Assembly: GCA_012960755.1 (NCBI GenBank)
Contig: DUAT01000180.1
Location: 1-11,058, forward strand
Source: Gammaproteobacteria bacterium
GTDB lineage: Bacteria; Pseudomonadota; Gammaproteobacteria; Pseudomonadales; Azotimanducaceae_A
Length of the DNA stretch: 11,058 nucleotides
Direction of reading: 5' to 3'
The position numbers were made by a program, and so were the translations under genes. The notes beneath the pieces are model-generated. The model was given only the letters and a program-made list of their open reading frames with translations. It was not told the origin of the DNA and did not search any database. Shown piece after piece: positions 1 to 6,838 of the stretch; the first letter of the stretch is position 1, and each line of letters starts with the position of its first letter.

Positions 1-1
1 C

Positions 2-43
2 AAGCGCTACGATAGTGGCGAGTTGGATCCAACCGTAAACTGA
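2..43 (+). CDS. 3' end of an unidentified upstream gene (partial)
   Basis: Reading from base 2 gives an open frame ending KRYDSGELDPTVN and a TGA stop at 41-43. The frame from base 1 stops at 13-15. A terminator follows 22 bases later, which supports a gene ending here on the plus strand. Only 13 residues are visible and I do not recognise the protein, so the frame rests mainly on the position of the terminator. It is probably a core gene outside the glycan block. Confidence 0.35.
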   Translation, partial: KRYDSGELDPTVN

Positions 44-65
44 TCTTAATTTTCGTCAGCGCAAC

Positions 66-89
66 AAGGGGCGGTTTTTGCCCCCTTTT
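66..89 (+). terminator. Rho-independent terminator of the upstream gene
   Basis: AAGGGGC at 66-72 pairs with GCCCCCTT at 80-87 with one bulged C, around a GGTTTTT loop, and a short T run follows at 86-89. It lies just past the putative stop codon at 41-43 and before the start at 119, so it most likely ends the upstream transcript. Confidence 0.65.
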
Positions 90-118
90 ACGTTTGGCCA
101 ATATCGAAATCGAGGCGC

Positions 119-763
119 ATGACACGTAATCCCTGGAAATCTCTAGCGCCAGTGCTGGCGATGGGATTCGTCATCTTGGTTTCTAACGAACTGGTACAAC
201 ATCCAGTGCAGGGGAACTTTCTAGGGGTTGATCTGGCAGGCATCCTGACCTGGGGTGCTTTCACTTATCCGGCAGCTTTCCTGGTTACTGATACCACCAA
301 CCGCCTTTTCGGCATGGGCCCGGCCCGCCGGGTAGTGGTGGCGGGTTTTGCCTTTGGTGTTGCCCTGACGCTGATCGCGGCTCTTGGAATTGCAGCTGGT
401 GTGAGTCGCTCAGGGGCTCTGTCACTATGGCAGGCACTTTTTCGTGATCCAGATGCTTTTGCCATGCTAAGAACCGCTCTTGCGTCCGGCTCAGCATTCC
501 TGGCCGCCCAGTTGTTGGATATCAAGGTGTTTGATGTTCTGCGACGGCACGCCTGGTGGAAGGCGCCGGCAGCATCTTCACTGGTGGGTTCTTTTATAGA
601 TACGCTGATCTTCTTCTTTTTAGCCTTTGCCGGCACCGGCCTGCCTTGGGCCAGTTGGGCAGCTGGGGACTTTTGTGCCAAACTCGTGATGATTGGGTTG
701 TTGTTGTATCCTTTTCGTCTTCTGGTGCGCCTTTATTCTGCCCCCTTTCGGTCACCCGCTTAA
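119..763 (+). CDS. VUT-family membrane transporter, probable queuosine precursor transporter (YhhQ-like)
   Basis: This 214-residue protein is almost entirely hydrophobic, with about six predicted membrane helices (roughly residues 8-28, 40-60, 70-95, 115-135, 150-175 and 180-205), and no signal peptide. It carries signatures I associate with the VUT/YhhQ family (Pfam Vut_1): YPAAFLVTDTTNR near residues 50-62, AFLAAQLLD near 126-134 and a late SFIDTLIFFFLAF stretch. Members take up 7-deazaguanine queuosine precursors (preQ0/preQ1) across the inner membrane for tRNA modification. The length is normal for the family. The ATG at 119 has a GAGG at 112-115, only three bases away, so the ribosome site is imperfect, but the N-terminal SNELVQHP stretch suits this start. 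It is clearly GC-richer than the genes after 978 and is probably native housekeeping sequence flanking the glycan block. Family assignment is firm; the exact substrate is inferred. Confidence 0.85.
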   Translation: MTRNPWKSLAPVLAMGFVILVSNELVQHPVQGNFLGVDLAGILTWGAFTYPAAFLVTDTTNRLFGMGPARRVVVAGFAFGVALTLIAALGIAAGVSRSGALSLWQALFRDPDAFAMLRTALASGSAFLAAQLLDIKVFDVLRRHAWWKAPAASSLVGSFIDTLIFFFLAFAGTGLPWASWAAGDFCAKLVMIGLLLYPFRLLVRLYSAPFRSPA

Positions 764-835
764 GTTCATATTCGATGTTCTGCTGGCCTTCAGAAGAACC
801 TTGGTGCACCCACAGGGACATCGGTGCCTGTAATG

Positions 836-858
836 GCAAGCGTAGCTTTGCTGTTTTT
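836..858 (+). terminator. Possible terminator after the VUT transporter gene
   Basis: GCAAGC (836-841) can pair with GCTTTGC (845-851) with one bulged T around a GTA loop, and TGTTTTT follows at 852-858. The stem is short, so this is a weak candidate. It lies 73 bases after the transporter stop and before the glycan block, a sensible place for a transcript end. Confidence 0.4.
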
Positions 859-977
859 CCGGGGCGCCGGTTTGCTATGTTGTTAAAATAAGGCGTTTAC
901 AGTTAATTAGATCTCAGTCGATCGACTCTGGTGAAATCTGGATTAGTTCCGGCACCAATAATAACGAGACCCTACAA

Positions 978-1535
978 ATGAATCTTCCAGGCTACTTTCC
1001 CCAATATTTTCGCGAGTTATCAGAGCACCTCGGAAAGGTCGACTCAAATGATCTGATCCGTATTGGAGAAATGATCGTCAAGGCAGATGCTCGAGGTAAG
1101 AAAATAATTTTGGTTGGAAATGGCGGAAGTGCCGCAATGGCGAGCCACGTAGCAGTAGATCTTGTTAAGGCCGCCAGGATTCGCGCTATTAATTTTAACG
1201 AAGCCGATCTTATTACCTGTCTTGCTAATGATTTTGGGTATGAGTATTGGGTTGAGAAAGCATTGGAATTTTATGCAGACGATGGCGATCTGGTTATCTT
1301 GATCAGCAGTAGCGGCCAATCGAAGAATATCCTTAATGGCGCAACAAAGGCTCTAAGCCTGGGCCTTAAATTAGTTACATTTTCAGGTTTCGCGAAAGAT
1401 AATCCATTGCGTGCACTGGGCGATAGTAACTTTTGGGTCGATAGTCAGTCTTATAATCATGTAGAGATGGCACACCATGTTTGGTTGGTCGCGATTATCG
1501 ACTTTATTATCGAAAGTAAGCTAAAAATGGCGTAA
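978..1535 (+). CDS. SIS-domain phosphosugar isomerase-like protein (GmhA-related)
   Basis: This 185-residue single-domain protein has the sugar isomerase (SIS) fold. Residues 47-57 (GNGGSAAMASH) match the phosphate-binding loop of GmhA-type sedoheptulose-7-phosphate isomerases, and residues 109-117 (ISSSGQSKN) match the second SIS phosphate loop. LANDFGYE at 82-89 is also GmhA-like. The length is typical (about 190). Compared from memory with E. coli GmhA, the metal-site residues are not all kept: the Glu four residues after the loop His is Asp61, and the C-terminal Q-H pair appears as Glu163 and Val171. A different phosphosugar isomerase is therefore as likely as true GmhA. It heads the AT-richer glycan block, so I infer a role in making or rearranging a ketose or heptose phosphate. 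The start ATG has only a weak GAG-type ribosome site near 965-967. Confidence 0.8.
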   Translation: MNLPGYFPQYFRELSEHLGKVDSNDLIRIGEMIVKADARGKKIILVGNGGSAAMASHVAVDLVKAARIRAINFNEADLITCLANDFGYEYWVEKALEFYADDGDLVILISSSGQSKNILNGATKALSLGLKLVTFSGFAKDNPLRALGDSNFWVDSQSYNHVEMAHHVWLVAIIDFIIESKLKMA

Positions 1536-1616
1536 CTCATCTAGCCAACCTATTCAGTCGTACTCCATACACAAGGACTAGTTTCTAAGCGTTAGGGCCG
1601 GTATGCATATAACAGC

Positions 1617-3017
1617 ATGAGCGGCGCTTACGGGCTTAAACTTTTGGTTGCGCCTAGGTCATTGTCAGTTAGTTCGCATATGAAGGCAAAAAAATTGATG
1701 ATCCTATTCCAGAAAAAAGCAGCAGATCGAGGATCACACAAGAAAACCTACGTGCTCACGCCGCACCCCTATGCTATTGGTAATCGTGTCGAGGAAATTT
1801 TCTTCGCGTTATTAATGGCACAACGAAAGCAACTCAAACTGCTGCTTTTGGAGCACTTGGATATCCCACTGTTACACGCGTATAAGTTAACGAATAGAGC
1901 TTCGATGTCACTAGTGTCAGAGTACTTTGCCCGCCCGAGCAAGGTTGTCATTATCAGTTGTGCCGTTATCCTAAGTCTTGTTTATCTTCCCACAAGGATC
2001 ATCAGTCGGGTTCTTTTTCATTGGAAAGGGAGACGTTTGTTTGAAAGTTATAACTTTCCTAGAATCGGGATTGATCCGCTTTGGATAGATAATCCTGCAA
2101 CCACTAGAACTGTTTTTTCGTGGGATAAAGTGGAGGCGATGAACTGGGGTCAACAATTAGCCAACTATAGATGCCCCACTCTACAACCCAGTGTTGAGCA
2201 GTCCTGTCGAGCAAAGCTTGCTCAAATGGGTCTGGGCCCAGAGGACTGGTTTGCATGCCTTCACGTCCGAGAAGGGGGCTTTAAGAGCGACTTTGGTCGG
2301 CGCGATTATCGAAATGCAAATATTGAAAACTGCATTAGCGGGATTGAGGAGATCACCCGACGCGGAGGCTGGGTTATTCGAATTGGTGATGAGTCAATGA
2401 AGGCGCTTCCAGATATGGATAGAGTAATCGATTATCCTTTTTCCGCTTATAAATCTGATGAGATGGATCTTTTTCTTGTTGCACACTGTCGGTTGTACAT
2501 TGGCACTATTTCGGGGCCGATGGAACTTGCGATCTTATTCTCACGCCAAATGCTGATTCTCAATATGTACGACTGGAGTTGTGGAGTCCTAATCAGAGAA
2601 ACTGACAGAGGTCTGCTTCAGCATGTGTATTCTAAAGACAAGCAAAGGTACCTTAGCCTCGAGGAGTTAGCCGAAGCGGGACGGGACTTACTGCACACGT
2701 TCGGCTCGGTATCCTCTAGATATGAGCTACAAGAGAACAGCCCGGAGGAGATAAGGAAAGCTGTGGAGGAGTCGTTGAGTCTGATGAAAGACCCGCATAT
2801 TCCACAAAGTAGCCTTCAGCAGATGGCACGTGAGCGAATCAAGAGCTCCGCCCGTAAGATCATTGCCCAAGACCAGTTTCACCCGACGGCGTCCAAAAGT
2901 GAGGAGGTTTTGCGATTTCAATACAAGACCGCCGCTCGAGTCTCGATGGAGGGAGGTGCGATCTGCCAATTCTCTCTCGAGGCCAATTGGAAGTCTGACC
3001 GGTTGAATCGAGATTAG
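1617..3017 (+). CDS. TIGR04372-like glycosyltransferase
   Basis: The 466-residue product resembles the TIGR04372 putative glycosyltransferase family. Supporting features are YVLTPHPYAIGN at 45-56, a donor-loop-like LHVREGGF at 215-222 followed by a Asp/Arg/Asn-rich stretch, and GTISGPMELA near 296-305 ahead of a hydrophobic strand. The arrangement recalls GT-B fucosyltransferase-like enzymes with an HxR motif, though donor and acceptor cannot be read from sequence. A hydrophobic stretch at about 109-128 could dip into the membrane. The start is uncertain: ATG at 1617, 1680 and 1698 are all in frame and none has a strong ribosome site; the conserved part begins only near residue 44, so the first 21-27 residues may not be translated. 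The charged C-terminal tail after about residue 330 is less recognisable. It is the only glycosyltransferase candidate in the window and probably transfers the sugar made by the downstream genes. Confidence 0.7.
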   Translation: MSGAYGLKLLVAPRSLSVSSHMKAKKLMILFQKKAADRGSHKKTYVLTPHPYAIGNRVEEIFFALLMAQRKQLKLLLLEHLDIPLLHAYKLTNRASMSLVSEYFARPSKVVIISCAVILSLVYLPTRIISRVLFHWKGRRLFESYNFPRIGIDPLWIDNPATTRTVFSWDKVEAMNWGQQLANYRCPTLQPSVEQSCRAKLAQMGLGPEDWFACLHVREGGFKSDFGRRDYRNANIENCISGIEEITRRGGWVIRIGDESMKALPDMDRVIDYPFSAYKSDEMDLFLVAHCRLYIGTISGPMELAILFSRQMLILNMYDWSCGVLIRETDRGLLQHVYSKDKQRYLSLEELAEAGRDLLHTFGSVSSRYELQENSPEEIRKAVEESLSLMKDPHIPQSSLQQMARERIKSSARKIIAQDQFHPTASKSEEVLRFQYKTAARVSMEGGAICQFSLEANWKSDRLNRD

Positions 3018-3070
3018 AGATGCTGACCGTGAAAACAGTGGGTCAATAGATTAAAATTACCACTTATGGC

Positions 3071-3124
3071 GAGCCGATCGTATAGAACGACCCCTCACTT
3101 CATTTGAGCTCGTCAAATCGGCTC
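3071..3124 (+). other. Imperfect inverted repeat in the leader of the SDR gene
   Basis: GAGCCGAT at 3071-3078 is perfectly complementary to ATCGGCTC at 3117-3124. Inside the 38-base loop, two further short arms nest in register: ACGA (3087-3090) with TCGT (3110-3113), and CTCA (3094-3097) with TGAG (3105-3108). No T run follows on either strand, so it does not look like an ordinary terminator. It could be a leader RNA structure, an mRNA-stabilising hairpin or a degenerate repeat. The structure is visible in the bases; its function is unknown. Confidence 0.4.
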
Positions 3125-3150
3125 TTAGTACCATCTGAGTTAACTATCAA

Positions 3151-3163
3151 TCCCGAAAAGGGA
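3151..3163 (+). promoter_or_regulatory. Ribosome binding site of the SDR gene, inside a small hairpin
   Basis: AAAGGGA at 3157-3163 lies ten bases before the ATG at 3174 and is the likely Shine-Dalgarno sequence. TCCC at 3151-3154 can pair with its GGGA across a GAAAA loop, so the site may be partly masked in the mRNA. A four-pair stem is weak, so masking is only a possibility. Confidence 0.4.
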
Positions 3164-3173
3164 ATAGCATCTA

Positions 3174-4169
3174 ATGTATAAACGTTTCGTTGTGATCGGT
3201 AGTAACTCTTTCTCAGGATCGAATCTTACGAGATATCTGCTGCAGCAAGGGCATCAAGTTCTAGGGGTAAGTCGCTCGGCAGAGCCGGATGCGGTTTTTC
3301 TTCCCTATAAGACCGATCCATCGTATCTCGACCTGTTTGAATTCTTCCAGGGAGATCTCAATATAGATCATCGCGAGGTAGTCGATCTGATTCGGGATTT
3401 TTCGCCCGAGTATGTCGTGAACTTCGCCGCCCAAGGAATGGTTGCTCAGAGCTGGGATTCACCAGAAGATTGGTATCAAACAAATGTGGTCGCTCAGGTA
3501 CGCTTGCACGATGTGTTAAGAAAGCTGCAGAGCCTTAAGAAATATGTGCATGTCACAACGCCGGAGGTCTACGGGAGCACAAACGGCTGGATAATAGAAA
3601 GTAACAATTTTTCTCCAAGTACACCTTACGCTGTGTCTCGCGCCGCTTGTGATCTGCACTTGATGAGTTTTTTTCGGGCATACCAGTTTCCAGTGGTTTT
3701 TACCCGAGCAGCAAACGTATATGGGCCTGGGCAACAACTTTATCGAATTATCCCAAGGGCGTTAATGTGCGCACGGACCGGGCAGAGACTCCAATTGCAT
3801 GGGGGTGGGCAATCAGTTCGCTGCTTTATTCATATTGAAGATGTCGCAGAGGCAACCTACCAAATTGCCTTGCGAGGTGAGTCGGGACAGTGTTACCACA
3901 TTTCAACACAGCAAAAAATTTCTATCAGGGAACTGGTGGAGCGTATCGCCAATATGACAGGTATAGCGCTCTCAGAGTTGGTCGAGATTTCCGATGAAAG
4001 ATTGGGAAAAGATCAGGCTTACCTGCTTGATAGTGCCAAGTTGCGAGAGGAGCTTGGCTGGTCGGATGTTGTTGATCTAGATACTGGCATAGCAAAAACC
4101 TGTGATTGGGTGGATGCTAATCTTGGGACGCTGCTTGATCAGCCCCAAACCTATATTCATAAACCTTAA
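3174..4169 (+). CDS. NAD-dependent epimerase/dehydratase (extended SDR, GDP-mannose dehydratase-like) with altered catalytic motif
   Basis: This 331-residue protein is an extended short-chain dehydrogenase, the family that oxidises, dehydrates or epimerises nucleotide sugars in the cytoplasm. The N-terminal Rossmann turn is GSNSFSG at residues 9-15, departing from the usual GxxGxxG. NFAAQ at 83-87, TTPEVYG at 128-134, RAANVYGPGQ at 178-187 and FIHIEDV at 218-224 are standard landmarks. The active-site motif reads Tyr152-Ala-Val-Ser-Arg156, so the family's YxxxK lysine is arginine (CGC at 3639-3641). The acidic residue that precedes the catalytic Glu in RmlB-type dehydratases is Pro130, with Glu131 kept. 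The protein is otherwise full length and intact, so this looks like a divergent subfamily and not a decayed gene. It ends ten bases before the next SDR and probably prepares a nucleotide-sugar substrate. Specific substrate and reaction are unknown. Confidence 0.8.
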   Translation: MYKRFVVIGSNSFSGSNLTRYLLQQGHQVLGVSRSAEPDAVFLPYKTDPSYLDLFEFFQGDLNIDHREVVDLIRDFSPEYVVNFAAQGMVAQSWDSPEDWYQTNVVAQVRLHDVLRKLQSLKKYVHVTTPEVYGSTNGWIIESNNFSPSTPYAVSRAACDLHLMSFFRAYQFPVVFTRAANVYGPGQQLYRIIPRALMCARTGQRLQLHGGGQSVRCFIHIEDVAEATYQIALRGESGQCYHISTQQKISIRELVERIANMTGIALSELVEISDERLGKDQAYLLDSAKLREELGWSDVVDLDTGIAKTCDWVDANLGTLLDQPQTYIHKP

Positions 4170-4179
4170 GTAAATCCCA

Positions 4180-5130
4180 ATGAAGATTCTAGTAACTGGC
4201 GGCTGCGGCTATAAAGGCACTGTGCTGACGCAAAAACTGCTTGAGCAAGGAAACGACGTGACCGTTGTCGATACACAATGGTTTGGTAATCACCTTGAAG
4301 ATCATGCGCGTTTGGAAATTATTAAGGGAGATGTTCGGGAAACTGACAAGATCCCTTTGGATGGCGTCGATACAGTTATCCACCTGGCCAACATCGCTAA
4401 TGATCCAGGTGTAGAGCTGAACCCGTCTTTGTCCTGGGAGGTCAACGTGTTAGCCACCCAACAGTTAGCGGACAAGTCGGTCAGATCTGGAGTACAGCAG
4501 TTTATTTTTGCCAGCTCAGGTAGCGTCTACGGCATCAAAGAGGAGGCTCAGGTTACCGAGGATTTACCGCTGGTTCCTATCTCGGTGTACAACAAAACGA
4601 AGATGGTGGCCGAACGTGTCCTGTTAAGTTTTCAGAAAGACATTCAGATTCACTGTATCCGCCCTGCTACCGTGTGCGGATGGTCACCACGGATGCGACT
4701 AGATGTCAGCGTTAACATGCTGACCCTGCAAGCACTAAAGAACGGTGTAATAACTGTTTTTGGCGGCGAGCAAACGAGGCCGAATATTCATATACAGGAT
4801 ATGATCGGGGTATATCAGCATTTCCTTGAAAATCCGAATCTCGACTCCGGGTGTTACAACGCAGGATTTGAGAACATTTCTATTCTCGATATTGCGCAGC
4901 AGGTTGTTAAGAAGATTCCAGCCGAAATCCAAGTAACCGACTCCAACGACCCGAGATCGTATCGCCAGAATTCAGATAAGTTAATGGCAACTGGCTTTTT
5001 GCCACAGTATTCAGTAGCTGATGCCATTGATGACGTTATTAATAGGTATAAAGATGGTCACCTGGTGGACTCAGATCAATGCTACACCGTTAGATGGATG
5101 AAGCAACTCAATTTGGATTCGCAAATGTGA
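4180..5130 (+). CDS. NAD-dependent sugar epimerase (extended SDR)
   Basis: The 316-residue product is a canonical extended SDR. TGGCGYKG at residues 6-13 fits the GxxGxxG NAD-binding turn, Asp31 at the end of the second strand suggests NAD over NADP, and FASSGSVYG at 110-118 with Tyr137-x-x-x-Lys141 forms the Ser-Tyr-Lys active site. RPATVCGWSP at 161-170 and NIHIQDM further on are typical of UDP-glucose 4-epimerase-like enzymes. It follows the atypical SDR by ten bases and its last codons overlap the start of the transketolase N subunit, so it belongs to the same transcript. It probably epimerises or reduces a keto-sugar intermediate of the pathway. The precise substrate cannot be called. 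Confidence 0.82.
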   Translation: MKILVTGGCGYKGTVLTQKLLEQGNDVTVVDTQWFGNHLEDHARLEIIKGDVRETDKIPLDGVDTVIHLANIANDPGVELNPSLSWEVNVLATQQLADKSVRSGVQQFIFASSGSVYGIKEEAQVTEDLPLVPISVYNKTKMVAERVLLSFQKDIQIHCIRPATVCGWSPRMRLDVSVNMLTLQALKNGVITVFGGEQTRPNIHIQDMIGVYQHFLENPNLDSGCYNAGFENISILDIAQQVVKKIPAEIQVTDSNDPRSYRQNSDKLMATGFLPQYSVADAIDDVINRYKDGHLVDSDQCYTVRWMKQLNLDSQM

Positions 5131-5924
5131 ATTGGAATTTAATTTCTGCCGAATTGCGAGTACAAGTGCTTGAATTATCTCATCAGGCTAAAGCTGCGCA
5201 TCTGGCGTCCGCATTGTCATGTATCGACATTCTCGCAGTACTTTACGAATCGATTCTTGCCTTTGACCCAGGTAATCCGAATTGGCCCGACCGGGATAGA
5301 TTTATTCTGAGCAAGGGTCATGCGGCTGCGGCTCTTTATGCGGTGCTTGCCAGACAAGGCGTTTTAGACTCATCCCAATTGGCAACCTACGGCAAGGCAA
5401 ATTCACTTCTGGAAGAACATCCTTCGCCAAGCCTTCCAGGCGTGGAAGCCGCTACAGGATCTCTTGGGCATGGGCTGCCTATCGCCAATGGGATTGCGCT
5501 TGCATCCAGAATTCAGAAGAAGTCTTTTCGAGTGTTTGCCCTCTTGAGTGATGGTGAATGCAATGAAGGGTCAGTCTGGGAGGCGGCAATGTTTGCCGCA
5601 CGTCACAAACTAAGCAATTTGTGCGCTATTGTTGATTTTAACAAGTGGCAGGCAACAGGACGAAGTCAAGAAGTCTTAGCGCTTGATCCGTTGGCAGATA
5701 AGTGGCGCGCATTTGGATGGGCAGTGGAAGAAGTCGACGGCCATGATCATCGGCAACTCGAGAGCAAGCTGTTGGCCAAACCAGGACAATTGCCCAGGAT
5801 GTTTATAGCCCACACTGTGAAGGGAAAGGGCATCTCCTTTATGGAGGATGACAATAATTGGCACTATAGAGTTCCTACCCGGGAAGAAATCAATATCGCG
5901 CGAGTAGAGTTGGGGCTCGCGTGA
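5127..5924 (+). CDS. Transketolase, N-terminal (thiamine diphosphate-binding) subunit
   Basis: This is the pyrophosphate-binding half of a split transketolase. With the GTG start at 5127 it has 265 residues. Landmarks are His25 in AAHLASALS (usual GHPGGSLS), SKGHAAAALY at 62-71, PGVEAATGSLGHG at 104-116, SDGECNEG at 141-148 and FNKWQATG at 171-178, which together correspond to the thiamine diphosphate/metal motif. The first Gly of GDG is Ser141 and the second Asn of the distal NN is Lys, so the cofactor and substrate loops are divergent. I chose GTG 5127 because it makes a GTGA overlap with the previous stop, exactly as at the next junction; an in-frame ATG at 5094 would add 11 residues and has no ribosome site. 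With the C subunit it should transfer a two-carbon ketol unit, probably on a pathway sugar and not in central metabolism. Confidence 0.85.
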   Translation: MNWNLISAELRVQVLELSHQAKAAHLASALSCIDILAVLYESILAFDPGNPNWPDRDRFILSKGHAAAALYAVLARQGVLDSSQLATYGKANSLLEEHPSPSLPGVEAATGSLGHGLPIANGIALASRIQKKSFRVFALLSDGECNEGSVWEAAMFAARHKLSNLCAIVDFNKWQATGRSQEVLALDPLADKWRAFGWAVEEVDGHDHRQLESKLLAKPGQLPRMFIAHTVKGKGISFMEDDNNWHYRVPTREEINIARVELGLA

Positions 5925-6838
5925 GAAACGCTTTCGCAAAAGCGGTGAACGATCTTGCTGATGACCATTCAGATATTGTCCTATTGGCCGGAGATATAGG
6001 TAACCGGCTTTTTGATGAGTATAAAAAGAGCCACCCAGAGCGATTTTATAACTGTGGGGTTGCCGAAGCCGGGATGACAGGCATTGCTGGAGGTTTGGCA
6101 GCAAGTGGTTTGCATCCGATCACCTATACCATTACACCATTCAACACTGTGCGGTGCCTGGAGCAGATTCGCCTTGATATATGTTATCCAAATTATCCCG
6201 CTATTATTGTGGGGACCGGCGCCGGCCTTTCTTACGCAGGCCTAGGAGCAACCCATCACTCGATGGAAGATATTGGATTGATGCGCATGTTGCCCAATAT
6301 GCATGTTGTTTGCCCTGGAGATGCGGTAGAGGTTCGACTCGCAGTTCGAGCAGCTGTCGAACTGAAACGGCCTGTTTACATCCGTCTTGGCAAGAAGGGT
6401 GAGCCCCAAATTCATTCCCAAGTTCCCGACTTTACTATCGGAAAGGGAGTGACCCTGGAGCATGGCACGGATGTCGCGTTGCTAAGCGTGGGAAATATGC
6501 TCTCGGTCGCAAAAGAAGTGTCGACTCGACTCAGAAAGTTCGGTATATCGCCTTGCTTGGTAAGTTTGCATACTATTAAGCCTCTCGATGATGATCTCTT
6601 GAGCCAGCTTTTTTCGGATTGCAAAAAAGTGGTTGTTATCGAAGAGCATGGTCTAGCTGGTGGTGCTGGAAGTGCGATCCTGGAGTGGGCTAATGCAAAA
6701 GAAGTCGATGCGTCTAAAGTCGTTTGTTTTGGAGTGAAAGACGCGTTCCTGACTGCGTGCGGCAGTCAGGAAGAAGCGCGATGCCTACTTAAACTGGATG
6801 CTGATTCAATTATCTCTTCGGTTCAGGAGTATTTTTAG
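5921..6838 (+). CDS. Transketolase, C-terminal subunit
   Basis: The 305-residue protein is the pyrimidine-binding and C-terminal half of a split transketolase. NCGVAEAGMTGIAGGLA at 44-60 contains the catalytic Glu49 that activates the thiamine ring, and AGLSYAGLGATHHSMEDI at 101-118 followed by CPGD at 131-134 is the family's substrate-channel signature. The remaining C-terminal domain (about 175-300) carries the usual VSLHTIKPLD and VVIEEHG stretches. It begins with a GTG whose GTGA overlaps the preceding stop, so both halves are made in step and almost certainly form one enzyme. The key catalytic residues are intact, unlike the looser loops in the N subunit. In this setting the acceptor may be an aldose phosphate or a nucleotide keto-sugar; sequence alone does not decide. 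Confidence 0.88.
   Translation: MRNAFAKAVNDLADDHSDIVLLAGDIGNRLFDEYKKSHPERFYNCGVAEAGMTGIAGGLAASGLHPITYTITPFNTVRCLEQIRLDICYPNYPAIIVGTGAGLSYAGLGATHHSMEDIGLMRMLPNMHVVCPGDAVEVRLAVRAAVELKRPVYIRLGKKGEPQIHSQVPDFTIGKGVTLEHGTDVALLSVGNMLSVAKEVSTRLRKFGISPCLVSLHTIKPLDDDLLSQLFSDCKKVVVIEEHGLAGGAGSAILEWANAKEVDASKVVCFGVKDAFLTACGSQEEARCLLKLDADSIISSVQEYF
6825..6829 (+). promoter_or_regulatory. Shine-Dalgarno site fixing the GTG start of the HAD gene
   Basis: AGGAG lies eight bases before GTG 6838, inside the end of the transketolase C gene. It is the clearest ribosome binding site in the overlapped part of the operon and supports GTG as the real start. Confidence 0.7.

Noticed and set aside
44..118. preQ1-type riboswitch ahead of the queuosine precursor transporter
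   Set aside because: The short gap is filled mostly by the upstream terminator and I see no A-rich preQ1 aptamer core or second hairpin.
265..681. Long minus-strand open frame (138 codons) inside the transporter gene
   Set aside because: It lies wholly inside a well-supported membrane protein gene, its product is a Lys/Arg/Ala-rich string without a recognisable domain, and GC-rich sequence produces such antisense frames by chance.
556..891. Plus-strand open frame running out of the transporter gene into the gap
   Set aside because: Most of it overlaps the transporter in another frame, it resembles no family, and the candidate terminator at 836-858 falls inside it.
890..930. Promoter or JUMPstart/ops element ahead of the SIS gene
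   Set aside because: TTTACA at 896-901 has no -10 at proper spacing, and no GGCGGTAG-type ops sequence is present in the gap.
1586..1600. Integron attC-like core (GCGTTAGGG)
   Set aside because: There is no matching inverse core site and no imperfect palindrome around it, and no integron gene nearby.
1585..1613. Promoter in front of the glycosyltransferase (TATAAC at 1608-1613)
   Set aside because: The -10-like hexamer has no acceptable -35 at 16-18 bases. If it were real, translation would have to start at 1680 or 1698; the evidence is too thin to annotate.
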